From: an uncultured Rikenella sp.
Lineage (GTDB): Bacteria; Bacteroidota; Bacteroidia; Bacteroidales; Rikenellaceae
Direction: 5' to 3'
NCBI RefSeq assembly: GCF_947628055.1
Contig: NZ_CANQYJ010000007.1
Location: 1-37,538, forward strand
DNA: 37,538 nt
Shown here: piece after piece, positions 24,499 through 34,958 of the stretch
Position numbering within the stretch: the first letter of the stretch is position 1
Layout of the letters: each line of letters begins with the position of its first letter
Notes under the pieces: model-generated
What the model was told of the DNA's origin: nothing
What the model saw: the letters and a program-made list of their open reading frames with translations, nothing else
Database searches by the model: none
Translations under genes and position numbers: made by a program

Positions 24499-25737
24499 AT
24501 GGAAACAATAAACCTGATCAACACTTTCGCCGAGTTCAAGGAACTGAAGAATATCGACCGCGCCACGATGGTGAGCGTGCTGGAGGACGTCTTCCGCAAT
24601 ATGCTGGTCAAGACCTACGGGTCGGACGAAAACTTCGATATTATCATCAACACCGAGAGCGGCGACTTCGAGATATGGCGGAACCGACTGGTGATGGAAG
24701 ACGGCGATGTGCTGGACGAGAATACCCAGATCAGCTTGAGCGACGCCAAGAAGATAGACCCGACGTATGAAGTGGGGGAAGAGGTGGCCACGGAAGTCAA
24801 GTTTTCCGATTTCGGGCGGCGGAGCGTGCTGGCTATCCGACAGAATCTGGCCTCGCGGATTTCGGACCTCGAAAAAGCGAATCTCTTTCAGAAATACACC
24901 GAACGGGTGGGGGAAATCATTACCGGGGAGGTCTATCAGGTTTGGAAACGCGAGATTCTGGTGCTGGATGATGAAGACAACGAACTGCTGCTGCCGAAAG
25001 CGGAGCAGATTCCGAGCGACTTTTTCCGGAAAGGGGATACCATTCGCGCTATCGTGTCGAAAGTCGAGATGATCAATAACAGTCCGAAAATCATTCTGTC
25101 GCGGACGGCGCCGGAGTTCCTCGAACGGCTGTTCGAGCTGGAAGTGCCGGAGATTTTCGACGGGCTGATAACGATTAAGAAGATCGTGCGCATTCCGGGC
25201 GAGCGGGCGAAGGTGGCGGTGGAATCTTACGACGAACGGATCGACCCGGTGGGGGCATGCGTGGGGGTCAAGGGGTCGAGGATTTACGGGATCGTGAAAG
25301 AGCTGCGGAACGAGAATATCGACGTGGTGAACTATACCTCGAATCCGAGCTTGATGATCCAGCGGGCATTGAATCCGGCGAAAGTCCTGTCTATTGACAT
25401 CAACGAGGAGACCAAGACGGCCGAAGTGCACCTCAAACCGAGCGAAATCTCGCTGGCCATCGGGAAGGGGGGGCTCAATATCCGGTTGGCCAGTATGCTG
25501 ACGGGATACGACATCGACGTCTATCGCGAAACGGGCGAGGAAGACGAGGAAGACGTGGATCTGAGCGAATTTACGGACGAAATCGAACCGTGGATCATCG
25601 ACCAGTTCAAGAAAATCGGACTGGATACGGCCAAACGGGTGCTGGCGCAGAGCGCGGACGACTTAGCCAAACGAACCGACCTGGAGATGGAGACCATCCA
25701 GGAAGTGCTTCGGATTCTGCGAAGCGAATTTGAATAG
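24499..25737 (+). CDS. nusA: Transcription termination/antitermination factor NusA
   Basis: A 412-residue NusA, which binds RNA polymerase and modulates pausing, termination and rRNA antitermination. The N-terminal polymerase-binding domain covers about 1-125. The S1 domain follows (GEIITGEVYQVWKREILVLD), then two KH domains (GVKGSRIYGIVKELRNENID with the GxxG loop, and SEISLAIGKGGLNIRLASML with a second loop). An acidic linker ETGEEDEEDVDLSEF and a short C-terminal helical domain (VLAQSADDLAKRTDLEMETI) finish the protein. The ATG at 24499 begins the conserved METINLINTFAEFKE. The earlier in-frame start at 24457 would add 14 unconserved residues. Confidence 0.97.
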   Translation: METINLINTFAEFKELKNIDRATMVSVLEDVFRNMLVKTYGSDENFDIIINTESGDFEIWRNRLVMEDGDVLDENTQISLSDAKKIDPTYEVGEEVATEVKFSDFGRRSVLAIRQNLASRISDLEKANLFQKYTERVGEIITGEVYQVWKREILVLDDEDNELLLPKAEQIPSDFFRKGDTIRAIVSKVEMINNSPKIILSRTAPEFLERLFELEVPEIFDGLITIKKIVRIPGERAKVAVESYDERIDPVGACVGVKGSRIYGIVKELRNENIDVVNYTSNPSLMIQRALNPAKVLSIDINEETKTAEVHLKPSEISLAIGKGGLNIRLASMLTGYDIDVYRETGEEDEEDVDLSEFTDEIEPWIIDQFKKIGLDTAKRVLAQSADDLAKRTDLEMETIQEVLRILRSEFE

Positions 25738-25834
25738 GACATACGCACGTCCTTTGCGGCGGAAACAATCGATCCTTAAGGCGGCCGGGCCGACAAGCCG
25801 GCGAAACGTAACAAAGAGGTAAGACAGACGATAC

Positions 25835-28732
25835 ATGGCAGAGAAACAGACAAAAGTCAGATTGAGCGGCGTTGCACGCGAGTACAACGTCGGTCAGGGA
25901 ACCATTGTGGAGTTCCTGGAGAAGAAAGGCATCAAGGTGGAGCACGGGCCGAGCACGATCCTCGACCCGCGGGCGGTGGAACTCGTGCGGGCGGAGTTCG
26001 GGGGGAAAAGTGTGGAGAAAGTCAATATCCGGGAGAAGATCAAACCGGTGAAAGAAAGCGTTTCGCTGCATGATAACGGTACGGCCCAAGGGGCGGGCAA
26101 ATCGTCGGGGAAAGCCGACGACGAGGTGATCCATGTCAAAACCAACGCAGTATTCTCCACTCCGGTCGAGACATTGAGCGGGCCGAAAGTGGTGGGGAAA
26201 CTCGACCTGGACGGGGGGAAGAAGAAGGCGGTTGCTACTTCAGCTGCCTCTACTACTGTTGCCTCTGCTATCTCTACTGCTGCTGCCGCGGTTGCGGGGG
26301 CGGCGGATAAAACGGAGGCCGGAAAACCGGCGGGGCAACAGCCGCAGAAAACGGAGATCAAGAAACCGGCTGCGGGGCAAACCCATGCGGAAACTCAGCC
26401 GAAAAGCGAAGCGAAGACCGAAGCGAAACCGGAGGCGAAGAGTGAGCGGAAACCGGAACCGACATCGAAACCCGAACCGAATACGCATAAAGAACCGGAA
26501 GTATTTCGGGCCAATGACGACGCCAATCGGCTGGCCGGGCCGAAGATCGTGGGGAAGATCGAACTGCCGACATCCTATGAACGGGGTCGGGGAGGCGAAC
26601 GCGGCAAACGCAACCGGATCAAGAAAGGGAAAGTCGATGTGGCCAATACGCCGGGAGCTTCGCGTCCGGCCGGCGGTCATGGCGGATCGGGCAATGGAGG
26701 CGGGAGCAGCCGCGGCGGGGCCAATAACAATGGCGGCCGTTTCGGCGGCAATAATGGCGGGCGCGGCGGAAACAATAACCGCGGCGGAAGTAACCGCGGG
26801 CCGAAGCCGGTCGTAAGGCAGGAGGTGAGCGAAGAAGATGTGCAGAAACAGATCAAAGAAACGCTGGCCCGGCTGACCTCGAAAGGGAAAGGAAGCAAGA
26901 GCGCGAAATACCGGCGGGACAAACGGGAGGCGATTCATGGGCGGATGGCCGAGGAGATGGAGCAGCAGGAACGCGAAAAGTCGATTCTCAAAGTGACGGA
27001 ATTCGTGACGGTGAGCGAATTGGCCACGATGATGGACGTACCGGTGACGGAAGTCATTACCGCTTGCATGAACCTCGGGCTGATGGTGTCGATCAACCAG
27101 CGGCTGGATGCCGAGGCATTGGTGATTGTGGCCGAAGAGTTCGGGTACAAAGTGGAATTTGTGACCGTGGACATTCAGGAGGCGATCGAAGTCGAGGAGG
27201 ATCGGCCGGAAGACTTGTTGCCGCGGCCGCCGATCGTGACGGTCATGGGACACGTCGACCACGGGAAGACATCGCTGCTCGACTTTATCCGGAACACCAA
27301 CGTCATCGAGGGCGAAGCAGGGGGGATTACGCAGCATATCGGGGCGTACAGCGTGAAGATGGAGGACGGGCGGCGGATCACCTTCCTCGACACGCCGGGG
27401 CATGAAGCGTTCACCGCCATGCGTGCGCGGGGGGCGAAGATAACGGACGTGGCGATCATCATTATTGCCGCGGACGACAATGTCATGCCGCAGACGGTCG
27501 AAGCGATCAACCATGCGCAGGCGGCAGGGGTGCCGATCGTCTTCGCGATCAACAAGATCGACAAACCGGGGGCCAATCCGGAAAAAATCAAGGAAGAACT
27601 GGCCAACATGAACTACCTGGTCGAGGAGTGGGGCGGGAAATACCAGTCGCAGGATATTGCGGCCAAGAAAGGGATCAACGTCGACAAACTGCTCGAAAAG
27701 GTTCTGTTGGAGGCGGAAATATTGGACCTGAAAGCCAATCCGAACAAACATGCCTCGGGGACGGTGGTCGAATCGTCGCTCGACAAGGGGCGGGGATATG
27801 TGGCGACCGTTTTGGTAAGCGCCGGGACGCTTCGGGTGGGGGATGTGATGCTGTCGGGAACTTACTCGGGCAGGGTCAAGGCGATGTTCAACGAGCGGGG
27901 GCAGAAAGTGCAGGAGGCGGGGCCGTCGACACCGGTCTTGGTATTGGGGCTCAATGGGGCGCCGCAGGCAGGGGACAAATTCAACGTGATGGAAGACGAC
28001 AAGTCGGCCCGCGAAATTGCCAACAAACGGGAACAGCTGCAACGGATGCAGGGCTTGAGGACGCAGAAACACATTACGCTCGACGAAATCGGACGGCGCA
28101 TCGCGGTGGGGAACTTCAAGGAGCTGAATGTGATTATCAAAGGGGACGTGGACGGCTCGATCGAGGCGCTGACGGACTCCTTGGTGAAACTTTCGACGGA
28201 AGAGGTGCAGGTGAACGTGATTCACAAGGCGGTGGGGCCGATCTCGGAGAGCGACGTGCTGCTGGCGGCGGCATCCAATGCGGTGATTGTGGGGTTCCAG
28301 GTGCGGCCGTCGGCGTCGGCGCGGAAATTGGCCGAGAAGGAAGAGATCGAAATACGGCTCTACTCCATTATTTACGACGCCATCAACGAGATCAAGGATG
28401 CGATCGAAGGGATGCTGGCGCCGGAGACCAAAGAAGAGATCACCTGCTCGGTGGAAGTGATGGAAGTCTTCAAGATTACACGGGTGGGGACGGTGGCCGG
28501 ATGCTTGGTGCGCGAGGGGAAAATCACGCGGAATACGCTCGTGCGGGTGATTCGGGACGGGATCGTGGTCTATACCGGGAAATTAGGATCGCTCAGGCGG
28601 TTTAAGGACGACGTCAAGGAGGTCGGGCCGAATATGGAATGCGGCTTGAATATCGAAAACTACAATGATATTAAGGTAGGGGATATTGTCGAGGGATACG
28701 AGCAGGTGGAAGTGGCGAGGAAATTGGGGTAG
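25835..28732 (+). CDS. infB: Translation initiation factor IF-2
   Basis: A 965-residue IF-2, the GTPase that places initiator tRNA on the 30S subunit. The N-terminal IF2N domain ([20 protein letters not shown]) is followed by a long low-complexity region (about 60-340). It includes Ala/Thr- and Lys/Glu/Pro-rich tracts, two copies of a [14 protein letters not shown] motif (near residues 116 and 234), and a Gly/Asn/Arg-rich segment (about 284-330). A second IF2N motif and then the G domain follow: GHVDHGKTS near 471, DTPGHEAF and NKID. The C-terminal beta-barrel and initiator-tRNA-binding domains end with [18 protein letters not shown]. It is the last gene of rimP-nusA-infB and is closed by a terminator. 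Confidence 0.98.
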   Translation: MAEKQTKVRLSGVAREYNVGQGTIVEFLEKKGIKVEHGPSTILDPRAVELVRAEFGGKSVEKVNIREKIKPVKESVSLHDNGTAQGAGKSSGKADDEVIHVKTNAVFSTPVETLSGPKVVGKLDLDGGKKKAVATSAASTTVASAISTAAAAVAGAADKTEAGKPAGQQPQKTEIKKPAAGQTHAETQPKSEAKTEAKPEAKSERKPEPTSKPEPNTHKEPEVFRANDDANRLAGPKIVGKIELPTSYERGRGGERGKRNRIKKGKVDVANTPGASRPAGGHGGSGNGGGSSRGGANNNGGRFGGNNGGRGGNNNRGGSNRGPKPVVRQEVSEEDVQKQIKETLARLTSKGKGSKSAKYRRDKREAIHGRMAEEMEQQEREKSILKVTEFVTVSELATMMDVPVTEVITACMNLGLMVSINQRLDAEALVIVAEEFGYKVEFVTVDIQEAIEVEEDRPEDLLPRPPIVTVMGHVDHGKTSLLDFIRNTNVIEGEAGGITQHIGAYSVKMEDGRRITFLDTPGHEAFTAMRARGAKITDVAIIIIAADDNVMPQTVEAINHAQAAGVPIVFAINKIDKPGANPEKIKEELANMNYLVEEWGGKYQSQDIAAKKGINVDKLLEKVLLEAEILDLKANPNKHASGTVVESSLDKGRGYVATVLVSAGTLRVGDVMLSGTYSGRVKAMFNERGQKVQEAGPSTPVLVLGLNGAPQAGDKFNVMEDDKSAREIANKREQLQRMQGLRTQKHITLDEIGRRIAVGNFKELNVIIKGDVDGSIEALTDSLVKLSTEEVQVNVIHKAVGPISESDVLLAAASNAVIVGFQVRPSASARKLAEKEEIEIRLYSIIYDAINEIKDAIEGMLAPETKEEITCSVEVMEVFKITRVGTVAGCLVREGKITRNTLVRVIRDGIVVYTGKLGSLRRFKDDVKEVGPNMECGLNIENYNDIKVGDIVEGYEQVEVARKLG

Positions 28733-28797
28733 TCTCGGGTGAGGCTTGCCGGTCTTTTTCGGCATCTGTTCGATATACGACGGACTTGGGTGTTTCG

Positions 28798-28831
28798 AGG
28801 CGGGATTTCCGATGGGGAATCCCGCCTTTTT
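28798..28831 (+). terminator. Intrinsic terminator of the rimP-nusA-infB operon
   Basis: A 13-bp stem with one wobble (28798-28810 with 28815-28827), loop GATG, then TTTTT, 65 nt after the infB stop. Confidence 0.92.
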
Positions 28832-29073
28832 CATCACCTTTTTCAGGCCAGAGGACGCGATTCCTTGAGCGTTCGGCTCCGGGCCGGGGAGCTACGCGAA
28901 CCGAGGCATGCAAACCGAAGCTGCGGGCCGACCGTTGAGGCGGCCCGATCGCCCAATCCGAAAAAGAGGCCGGGCCCGCCCTCGAATGATGATCCGGCCT
29001 GAGAACAAAGAACGGAATAAAGTTTGTATTTTCGCATATCGAAAAGATCATACCACATTATCGCATACCTACT
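28832..29073. other. Intergenic stretch before gltX
   Basis: The gap between infB and gltX totals 341 nt. After the terminator nothing is clearly recognisable. It is GC-rich up to about 28990, then A/T-rich. A near-consensus -7 box TATTTTCG occurs at 29027-29034, one base off TAnnTTTG, 39 nt before gltX, and could be its promoter. A 7-bp inverted repeat (AGGCCGG near 28967, CCGGCCT at 28994) is too weak to call. Confidence 0.4.
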
Positions 29074-30609
29074 ATGGATAACAGACCTGTCAGAGTCCGA
29101 TTCGCCCCCAGTCCGACGGGGCCGCTGCATATGGGCGGGGTACGTACCGCCTTGTACAACTACCTTTTCGCCCGCCAGCACGGCGGGACATTCCTGCTGC
29201 GCATCGAAGACACCGACTCGCACCGGTTCGTGCCGGGAGCCGAAGCGTACATCATCGAGTCGCTGAAATGGTGCGGCATCGAGATCGACGAAGGGGTGAG
29301 CGTCGGAGGGCCGCACGCTCCGTACCGGCAGAGCGAACGGCGCGAGATTTACCTCCGGTATGCCGAACAGCTCGTCGGCGAAGGGTGGGCGTACTATGCG
29401 TTCGACACGCCGCAGGAGTTGGACGCCATTCGGAAAGAGTACGAATCACGGGGCGAGACTTTTGCCTACAACTATGCCGTGCGGAACCGGTTGGCGACAT
29501 CGCTCGCCTTGCCGGAGGCGGAAGTGCGGACGCGGATCGCGCGGGGCGACCAATGGACGATCCGGTTCCGGATGCCCGAAAACGAAACGATCGAGATGGA
29601 CGACATGATCCGGGGACATGTCACGGTGAACAGCTCGACCTTAGACGACAAGGTGCTCTATAAATCGGCGGACGGGCTGCCGACTTATCACCTGGCGAAC
29701 ATTGTGGACGATTATCTGATGGAGATCACCCATGTGATCCGGGGGGAAGAGTGGCTGCCGTCGCTGCCGCTGCACGTGATGCTTTATCGGGCGTTCGGGT
29801 GGACGGATCGGATGCCGCGGTTCGCCCACCTGCCGCTGCTGCTCAAGCCGACGGGCGGAGGCAAACTCAGCAAGCGGGACGGGGACAAACTCGGGTTTCC
29901 GGTTTTCCCGTTGCAATGGAAACCGCAGGACGGCGGCGACGGAGCGAGGGGATACCGCGAGGACGGGTATTTCCCGGAAGCGTTCGTCAATCTGCTGGCC
30001 CTGTTGGGATGGAACCCGGGGAACGACCATTCGGAAATCCTGTCGATGACCGAACTCATCGACCTCTTCTCGCTCGAACGGGTGAGCAAGTCGGGGGCGC
30101 GGTTCGATCCGGAAAAGGCGCGGTGGTTCAACGCGCAGTACCTGCACCGGAAGTCGGATGCGGAGTTGGCGGCGCTGTTCCTGCCGGTGCTGGCGGAGCA
30201 TGGATACGGGGATACCCCTGTGTCGAAAGTGGAGCGGATCATGGGGTTGGTGAAGGAGCGGGCGGTCTTTATCGGGGACTTGTGGCCGCTGGCCGCCTAT
30301 TTCTTTGAAGCGCCGCAGAGCTACGATCCGAAAGCGATGGCCAAGTTCTGGAAAGACGACAATCCGGAACACCTGCAAAACCTGAGGCGGCAATTGGAGG
30401 TGGTCGAAGAGTTCACGGCGCCGGACTTGGAGGCCAAGGCACACGCGTGGATCGAGGAGCAAGGGCTGCCGATGGGCAAGATTATGAATACGCTGCGCCT
30501 GGCTTTGGTGGGAAGCAGTACGGGAGCCAACCTGTTCGACATTGCGGAGGTCATCGGACGCGAAGAATTTCTGCGGCGGATTGAACGGGCGCACGAAATA
30601 TTGGGCTGA
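29074..30609 (+). CDS. gltX: Glutamyl-tRNA synthetase
   Basis: A 511-residue class I glutamyl-tRNA synthetase, which charges tRNA-Glu. The HIGH-type signature is in [20 protein letters not shown] (PLHMGG at about 17-22). The second signature is [13 protein letters not shown] near 262, in place of [25 protein letters not shown] and [13 protein letters not shown] are typical of the catalytic core. The C-terminal part from about 330 is the helical anticodon-binding domain. Length is that of bacterial GluRS. Whether it is discriminating or also charges tRNA-Gln cannot be told from this window. It is a single-gene unit converging on the aminotransferase gene. Confidence 0.97.
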   Translation: MDNRPVRVRFAPSPTGPLHMGGVRTALYNYLFARQHGGTFLLRIEDTDSHRFVPGAEAYIIESLKWCGIEIDEGVSVGGPHAPYRQSERREIYLRYAEQLVGEGWAYYAFDTPQELDAIRKEYESRGETFAYNYAVRNRLATSLALPEAEVRTRIARGDQWTIRFRMPENETIEMDDMIRGHVTVNSSTLDDKVLYKSADGLPTYHLANIVDDYLMEITHVIRGEEWLPSLPLHVMLYRAFGWTDRMPRFAHLPLLLKPTGGGKLSKRDGDKLGFPVFPLQWKPQDGGDGARGYREDGYFPEAFVNLLALLGWNPGNDHSEILSMTELIDLFSLERVSKSGARFDPEKARWFNAQYLHRKSDAELAALFLPVLAEHGYGDTPVSKVERIMGLVKERAVFIGDLWPLAAYFFEAPQSYDPKAMAKFWKDDNPEHLQNLRRQLEVVEEFTAPDLEAKAHAWIEEQGLPMGKIMNTLRLALVGSSTGANLFDIAEVIGREEFLRRIERAHEILG

Positions 30610-30633
30610 TAGACAACGGTTCCGGCGGATAAA

Positions 30634-30667
30634 GGGAGGGTCGGGCATAAAAGTGCCCGACCCTCCC
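30634..30667. terminator. Hairpin between convergent gltX and aminotransferase genes
   Basis: A 14-bp perfect stem (30634-30647 with 30654-30667), loop TAAAAG. It is followed on the minus strand by TTTATCC and on the plus strand by no T-run. It lies 12 nt past the aminotransferase stop (30680) and 24 nt past the gltX stop, so it probably serves both. Confidence 0.75.
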
Positions 30668-30679
30668 CACATAATCAAT

Positions 30680-31870
30680 TTACAACCGGTTCAACACCTT
30701 TTCGCAAATATCCGCGCAACACTCCCGGATCTGTTCTTCCGTGATGGTCAGCGGCGGCGAGATGCGGAACGCCGTGTCGCAGAACAGGAACCAGTCCGAC
30801 AGATAGCCCGCCTTGCCCAACAGCTCCATCGCTCGGAACAGCCGTTCCGACGCCCCCAATTCCACCGCCAACAGCAAGCCGCTCCGCCGGATTTCGACCA
30901 CCGCCGGGTGATCTTTCAGCAACTCCTCGAACAGCCGTCCTTTCGCCTCCGCCTGCCGCGCGAGATCGTGCTCCCGAATATACTCCAACGCAGCCAGTCC
31001 CGCCGCACAGCAGACCGGATGGCCGCCGAACGTTGTGATATGCCCCAACGGAGGATCGCTCCGGAATCCGGCCATGATTTCGTTCGACGATACGAACGCC
31101 CCGAGCGGCATTCCCCCGCCCAACGCCTTCGCTAAGCAAAGAATGTCCGGTGTTACGCCGTATTTGAACAGCGCGAACATCTCGCCGCTGCGCCCGAAAC
31201 CGGTCTGAATCTCGTCGAAAATCAACAGTGCCCCCACCGCCGAACATCGCGCCCGCAGCGCCTCCAAAAATCCCGCCGCCGGCGGCCGCACCCCACCCTC
31301 GCCCTGCACCGGTTCGACCAGCACGCACGCTGTCCGCTCCGTAATCTGTGCCAAATCCTCGAAACAGTTGTACCGCAGCTTCCGCGTATCCGGCAGCAGC
31401 GGCCGGTATGCCCCCACGAACGCCTCCCCGCCCATCACGCTCATCGCCCCGTGGGTCGAGCCGTGGTAAGCGTTGAGGAACGAGACGATCTCCGTCCGGT
31501 GGGTATACCGTTTCGCGAGCTTCAACGCCCCCTCGACCGCCTCCGCACCCGAATTGACGAAATAGACGCTTTCCAACGGTGCCGGCAGCAGTTCGGCAAT
31601 GGTTGTCGCATATTTCACCTGCGGCCGTTCGACCATCTCGCCGTAGACCATGATGTGCATGTAGTCCCTCGCCTGCGCGCACACGGCCTCGACCACTGCC
31701 GGATTCCCGTGGCCGACGTTGCTCACCGATACGCCTGACACCAGATCGACATACTGCCGTCCCTCCGGTGTATAGAAATAGATTCCCTCGGCCCGTGCCA
31801 CTTCGATCATCAACGGTGCGTCCGAAGTCTGTCCCACGTGGCGCAGAAATTGTTTGCGTAGTATTTCCAT
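30680..31870 (-). CDS. Class III (acetylornithine-like) PLP-dependent aminotransferase
   Basis: A 396-residue fold-type I aminotransferase of class III. Members use PLP to move an omega-amino group (acetylornithine, ornithine, 4-aminobutyrate and others). Motifs in order are VNSGAEAVEGALKLAK, NAYHGSTHGAMS, EPVQGEGGV, IFDEIQTGFGRSGEMFA (D219 near the PLP ring nitrogen) and LAKALGGGMPLGAFV, with K248 as the Schiff-base lysine. HITTFGGHPVCCAAGLAALE follows. Substrate is not predictable here. No arginine, lysine or biotin genes flank it, so it should not be named argD. No exact promoter box is seen. A TAAATTTTG close to the start is one base too long. A repeat element fills the upstream gap. Confidence 0.9.
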   Translation of the reverse strand: MEILRKQFLRHVGQTSDAPLMIEVARAEGIYFYTPEGRQYVDLVSGVSVSNVGHGNPAVVEAVCAQARDYMHIMVYGEMVERPQVKYATTIAELLPAPLESVYFVNSGAEAVEGALKLAKRYTHRTEIVSFLNAYHGSTHGAMSVMGGEAFVGAYRPLLPDTRKLRYNCFEDLAQITERTACVLVEPVQGEGGVRPPAAGFLEALRARCSAVGALLIFDEIQTGFGRSGEMFALFKYGVTPDILCLAKALGGGMPLGAFVSSNEIMAGFRSDPPLGHITTFGGHPVCCAAGLAALEYIREHDLARQAEAKGRLFEELLKDHPAVVEIRRSGLLLAVELGASERLFRAMELLGKAGYLSDWFLFCDTAFRISPPLTITEEQIRECCADICEKVLNRL

Positions 31871-31924
31871 CCTGCAAAATTTAAACCTTCGCTTTTTTGT
31901 GAACTGTGTTTGGCTACTGGATGG

Positions 31925-32175
31925 AACCGTACCTTTTCTGAAGAAAAGGTACCCAAAAGACTTTCAGATAGCTGCGCTACTCCTTAGGCTCCGCAGTCCT
32001 CTTTCTTTGCATTGGGTTCGGGGCGCGGGAATTGGGCCGTATATTGAGGCTCACCTAATCGGCCCGATTCCCCGCACCCCGACAAATCGAGAACAAGGGT
32101 ATCCGGCAGGCTTAAGAGATGCGAAGCATCTCAGAAAGTTTTTCTGGTTCTCTTTGTTCACAAAGAGAACAGTTC
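31925..32175. repeat. Mosaic intergenic repeat (copy E)
   Basis: The gap 31871-32214 is largely occupied by this element. Its left part (31925-32005, with the 24-nt perfect palindrome at 31929-31952) and right part (about 32090-32175, with hairpin GAGATGCGAAGCATCTC) match copy C at 17205-17690. The middle is different, rich in GGGCGCGGGAATTGGGCC. It appears to be the uninterrupted version of copy C, with TTCTCTTTGTTCACA running directly into AAGAGAACAGTTC. Confidence 0.8.
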
Positions 32176-32214
32176 ACTCCTGTTGCTAAAACACAGTTAC
32201 AAAAAAGCGAACGA

Positions 32215-34914
32215 TTAATACAGTAAAATAAACAGGCCTTTGCCCCCCTCGACCGTCAGCGATTGGGAGAGGTCGAGCGGCGCCGCCGATTGCAAAGTCT
32301 CCACCTCCGGCAGCGCCGCCTGCACCGGCACGAATCCCAGCCGATCCGCATCGATCGTCAGGCGGAACGATTGCGGTTCGTTCGTCCAGTTCGCCACCGC
32401 CAGCAGCGCCTTTTCCCCCGGCAGTTTGTAGGTCGTGGCCAGCACATTCGCATTGTCGGTCGTCGCCGGCGCGGCCGGATCCCACCATCCGGACATCACG
32501 GCCCGCTGCATCCCCACCGCGTCCCACAACTTCCACAACGGCACCGGATTCCCGCTCCACGGCAGCCGCGGCGCCATGCCGTAGACCATTCCCCGCCAGA
32601 CATTCTGCGCATCCAGCGTCTCGCTCATCAGACCGAACGGAATCCCCGACATCTCGACTAACCAGAAATCCGGCGTGTTGTCCGCCCCGAACCCCTCGCC
32701 GAGCCACGTCCGATCCACATACGGCAGCAAGTCGAGGTACATGTGCAGCGAATTGGCATACCCCGCCCACTCGTTCATGTGGTTCCACGAGTGAATGTCG
32801 ATCTGCCGCCGCACCCCGTCCCCGTCCAGCAGCCGCCGCGCCCGCTTGAGCGTCTCGCGGTCCAGCGCACTGTCGTCGATGTAGATACCCCGCAGTCCGT
32901 AATTCCGAATCATCCACTGCAGCCCCTCGAGGTAGTAGTTGTTCCACCGCGAGTCGGGCGTGGTGATGACCGAAATATCCATCTCGCCTCGATATTTCCC
33001 TTCGCGGAACGCATTGAACCACGCCGGGATGAAATGATCCCCCAAGTTTTCCGACAGCCAACGGTTCGGCCCATCGGGATGAATCAGCGTCCGGGTATCC
33101 TTGCCCGGCCCGTCGTGGATCACCTCGTCGCCCAAGCTCCGCAAAGCCCACAGCTCCGGCACCTTGACCGTCAGTTCGCGCGTCGTATAGTAAGCCCTCA
33201 TCCCGATCCCCGCTGCCGCCGCGCTGTCGGCGAATGCCCGGAAATCGGCCGCGCACTCGTCGAAGTACGGGTAGTTGATGTACGGATAGATCTCCTTTTT
33301 GTGGTGGATGTTGATGAAGTTGGCCCCCGCCTCCCGCGCTGCCGGAATGTAACGTTCGCTGAGGTCGCTGTTCGAGTGGTAGAACCGTTCCGTCACATGG
33401 TGCTCCATGTCGAGCGGTTTGACCGGCGTCACTGACATTTCGAGGCCGAAATCGAGCGTCTCGCCCCGGCGGATCGTCCGCGGCCCGCAGTAAGCCGTTA
33501 CCACGACGCAGCTGTCGCCGCTCTCCGCCACCCGCACGCCCCCGCGGCCGCCGTTGCCCCACGAGCCGGGCATACGGAGCCGCCCCAGCGCATAGTAGAT
33601 ATTGACTAACGGCCGCCGGTAGTTCGACGGGTCTTTGAATTTCAGGTTGAGCCCCGCATTGACATTTCCCATCCACAACGCATCCTGATGCCGGGTGGTG
33701 TCCCACACGAACGCCGGTGCGTCCGGCTGCCGGAAACCGCCCTTGCGCCCCAGCCCCATCGCATACCGCGCTGCATAAGCCGTATACGGCACCTCCAAAC
33801 GTATGTCCTTGACTTCCATGTCTTTTTTGGAAGTCACGCGCATGTCTAATTCGCCGAATCCGTCGAACTCCATTGTCCCCTCTACTTCGATCTGCAGCTC
33901 ACCCAAGCGGCCCGCTGCCCTCCACCCGGCCCGTCCGTCGGAGAGCCGTTTCAACTCGGTGCGCCGCGCGGCAAATGTCTCGACTTGCCCGTCCGCCGTC
34001 TCGACTATGAAACGCATCGGAGCTGCCAGCACCGGGTTGGAGACCGTCGAATCGAGCCGGTTCCGGGTGTCGTACCGCGTCGCGATCGTCGCCGGCAATC
34101 CATTGTCCCCCAGTACGATCCGGCCGCCCAACCAATCGATGGCGTTACCCTCGACCGCAATCGGCACATACGGTGCCGTCGGGACCTCCCCCACGCCGAT
34201 CTGCGAGTCGAGCCACCGAAGCCGCGCCAAGCGCCACCCCTCGTCCGTCCCACCGTTCGACACCGGTGTCCCTTCGATTTTCAAAGTGATCGGAATCTCC
34301 ATCGCCGGCATTCCCTCCGGACGAACCGTCACCCGCCCCGCATAGGTTCCGACAGGTATGTCGTCGGGCACTGCGACGCCGCACCACAAGCTCTGCACCC
34401 TCCCCATCGGAATATCGACCCGTTTCGCGAACTGCCGTCCCCGCAGATCGATGCCGCCGAGGTTGAAGCAGCGGATCGAGTCGGCCGGAATGCGTCCCCG
34501 TCCGTTCGTCGCTTTCAAGGCGGAAAATTGCAGGGTGATGTTCCGAAGCGGAAATAGCGGTGCATAGAGCGCCACCTGCCACGTATAAAACTCACCCGGG
34601 GCTGCCGTCCCCCGAAAATCGGCCCGTTCCGCCGCCGGGCGCCGCACCCACCGCACGGGCAGCGAGTCGGCCCGCTGCACCGCGTGGCTGCGGTCTTCGG
34701 TAAAGCAGAAATAGCCTTGTCGAGGCAGGCTGTTCATCAAGGTTTCGAGCTGGGCCGCCGTAGCTGCCTCCCGCATCGGCGAGTGCTCTCCCTGCACGGC
34801 ACCGCGGCGTTTCAGGTCGTCGAAAGCGTTGGTGATGTTGTCCTGCGCTGCCGCCGGAGGCAGCGCCCCGCCGCACAGCCAAAGGGCGGCCAAAGAAATA
34901 AAGAAAGATTTCAT
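32215..34914 (-). CDS. Secreted DUF6067 glycoside hydrolase-like protein
   Basis: An 899-residue secreted protein (signal peptide MKSFFISLAALWLCGGALPP then AAAQ) of the DUF6067 type, large Bacteroidota proteins with a glycosidase-like barrel. The first part (about 60-520) is beta-rich, with QVALYAPLFPLRNITLQFSA and GTYAGRVTVRPEGMPA typical of sandwich domains. From about 530 a barrel follows: NFINIHHKKEIYPYINYPYF, IGMRAYYTTRELT, GLRGIYIDDSALDRETLKR (acidic pair at a strand end), QIDIHSWNHMNEWAG and DRTWLGEGFGADN, candidates for catalytic positions by analogy with alpha-galactosidase-like folds. The C-terminus (about 800-899) is another beta domain. Substrate is unknown. It starts 44 nt after the methyltransferase gene on the same strand. 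Confidence 0.8.
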   Translation of the reverse strand: MKSFFISLAALWLCGGALPPAAAQDNITNAFDDLKRRGAVQGEHSPMREAATAAQLETLMNSLPRQGYFCFTEDRSHAVQRADSLPVRWVRRPAAERADFRGTAAPGEFYTWQVALYAPLFPLRNITLQFSALKATNGRGRIPADSIRCFNLGGIDLRGRQFAKRVDIPMGRVQSLWCGVAVPDDIPVGTYAGRVTVRPEGMPAMEIPITLKIEGTPVSNGGTDEGWRLARLRWLDSQIGVGEVPTAPYVPIAVEGNAIDWLGGRIVLGDNGLPATIATRYDTRNRLDSTVSNPVLAAPMRFIVETADGQVETFAARRTELKRLSDGRAGWRAAGRLGELQIEVEGTMEFDGFGELDMRVTSKKDMEVKDIRLEVPYTAYAARYAMGLGRKGGFRQPDAPAFVWDTTRHQDALWMGNVNAGLNLKFKDPSNYRRPLVNIYYALGRLRMPGSWGNGGRGGVRVAESGDSCVVVTAYCGPRTIRRGETLDFGLEMSVTPVKPLDMEHHVTERFYHSNSDLSERYIPAAREAGANFINIHHKKEIYPYINYPYFDECAADFRAFADSAAAAGIGMRAYYTTRELTVKVPELWALRSLGDEVIHDGPGKDTRTLIHPDGPNRWLSENLGDHFIPAWFNAFREGKYRGEMDISVITTPDSRWNNYYLEGLQWMIRNYGLRGIYIDDSALDRETLKRARRLLDGDGVRRQIDIHSWNHMNEWAGYANSLHMYLDLLPYVDRTWLGEGFGADNTPDFWLVEMSGIPFGLMSETLDAQNVWRGMVYGMAPRLPWSGNPVPLWKLWDAVGMQRAVMSGWWDPAAPATTDNANVLATTYKLPGEKALLAVANWTNEPQSFRLTIDADRLGFVPVQAALPEVETLQSAAPLDLSQSLTVEGGKGLFILLY

Positions 34915-34958
34915 CGGTATGGTTTGGTGTTAGTTGTTTTGTTTCGGCAATGATCGAA

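Noticed and set aside
26240..28225. Long antisense open frame opposite infB (661 codons)
   Set aside because: Shadow of the infB frame with biased Arg/His/Phe composition and no recognisable domain.
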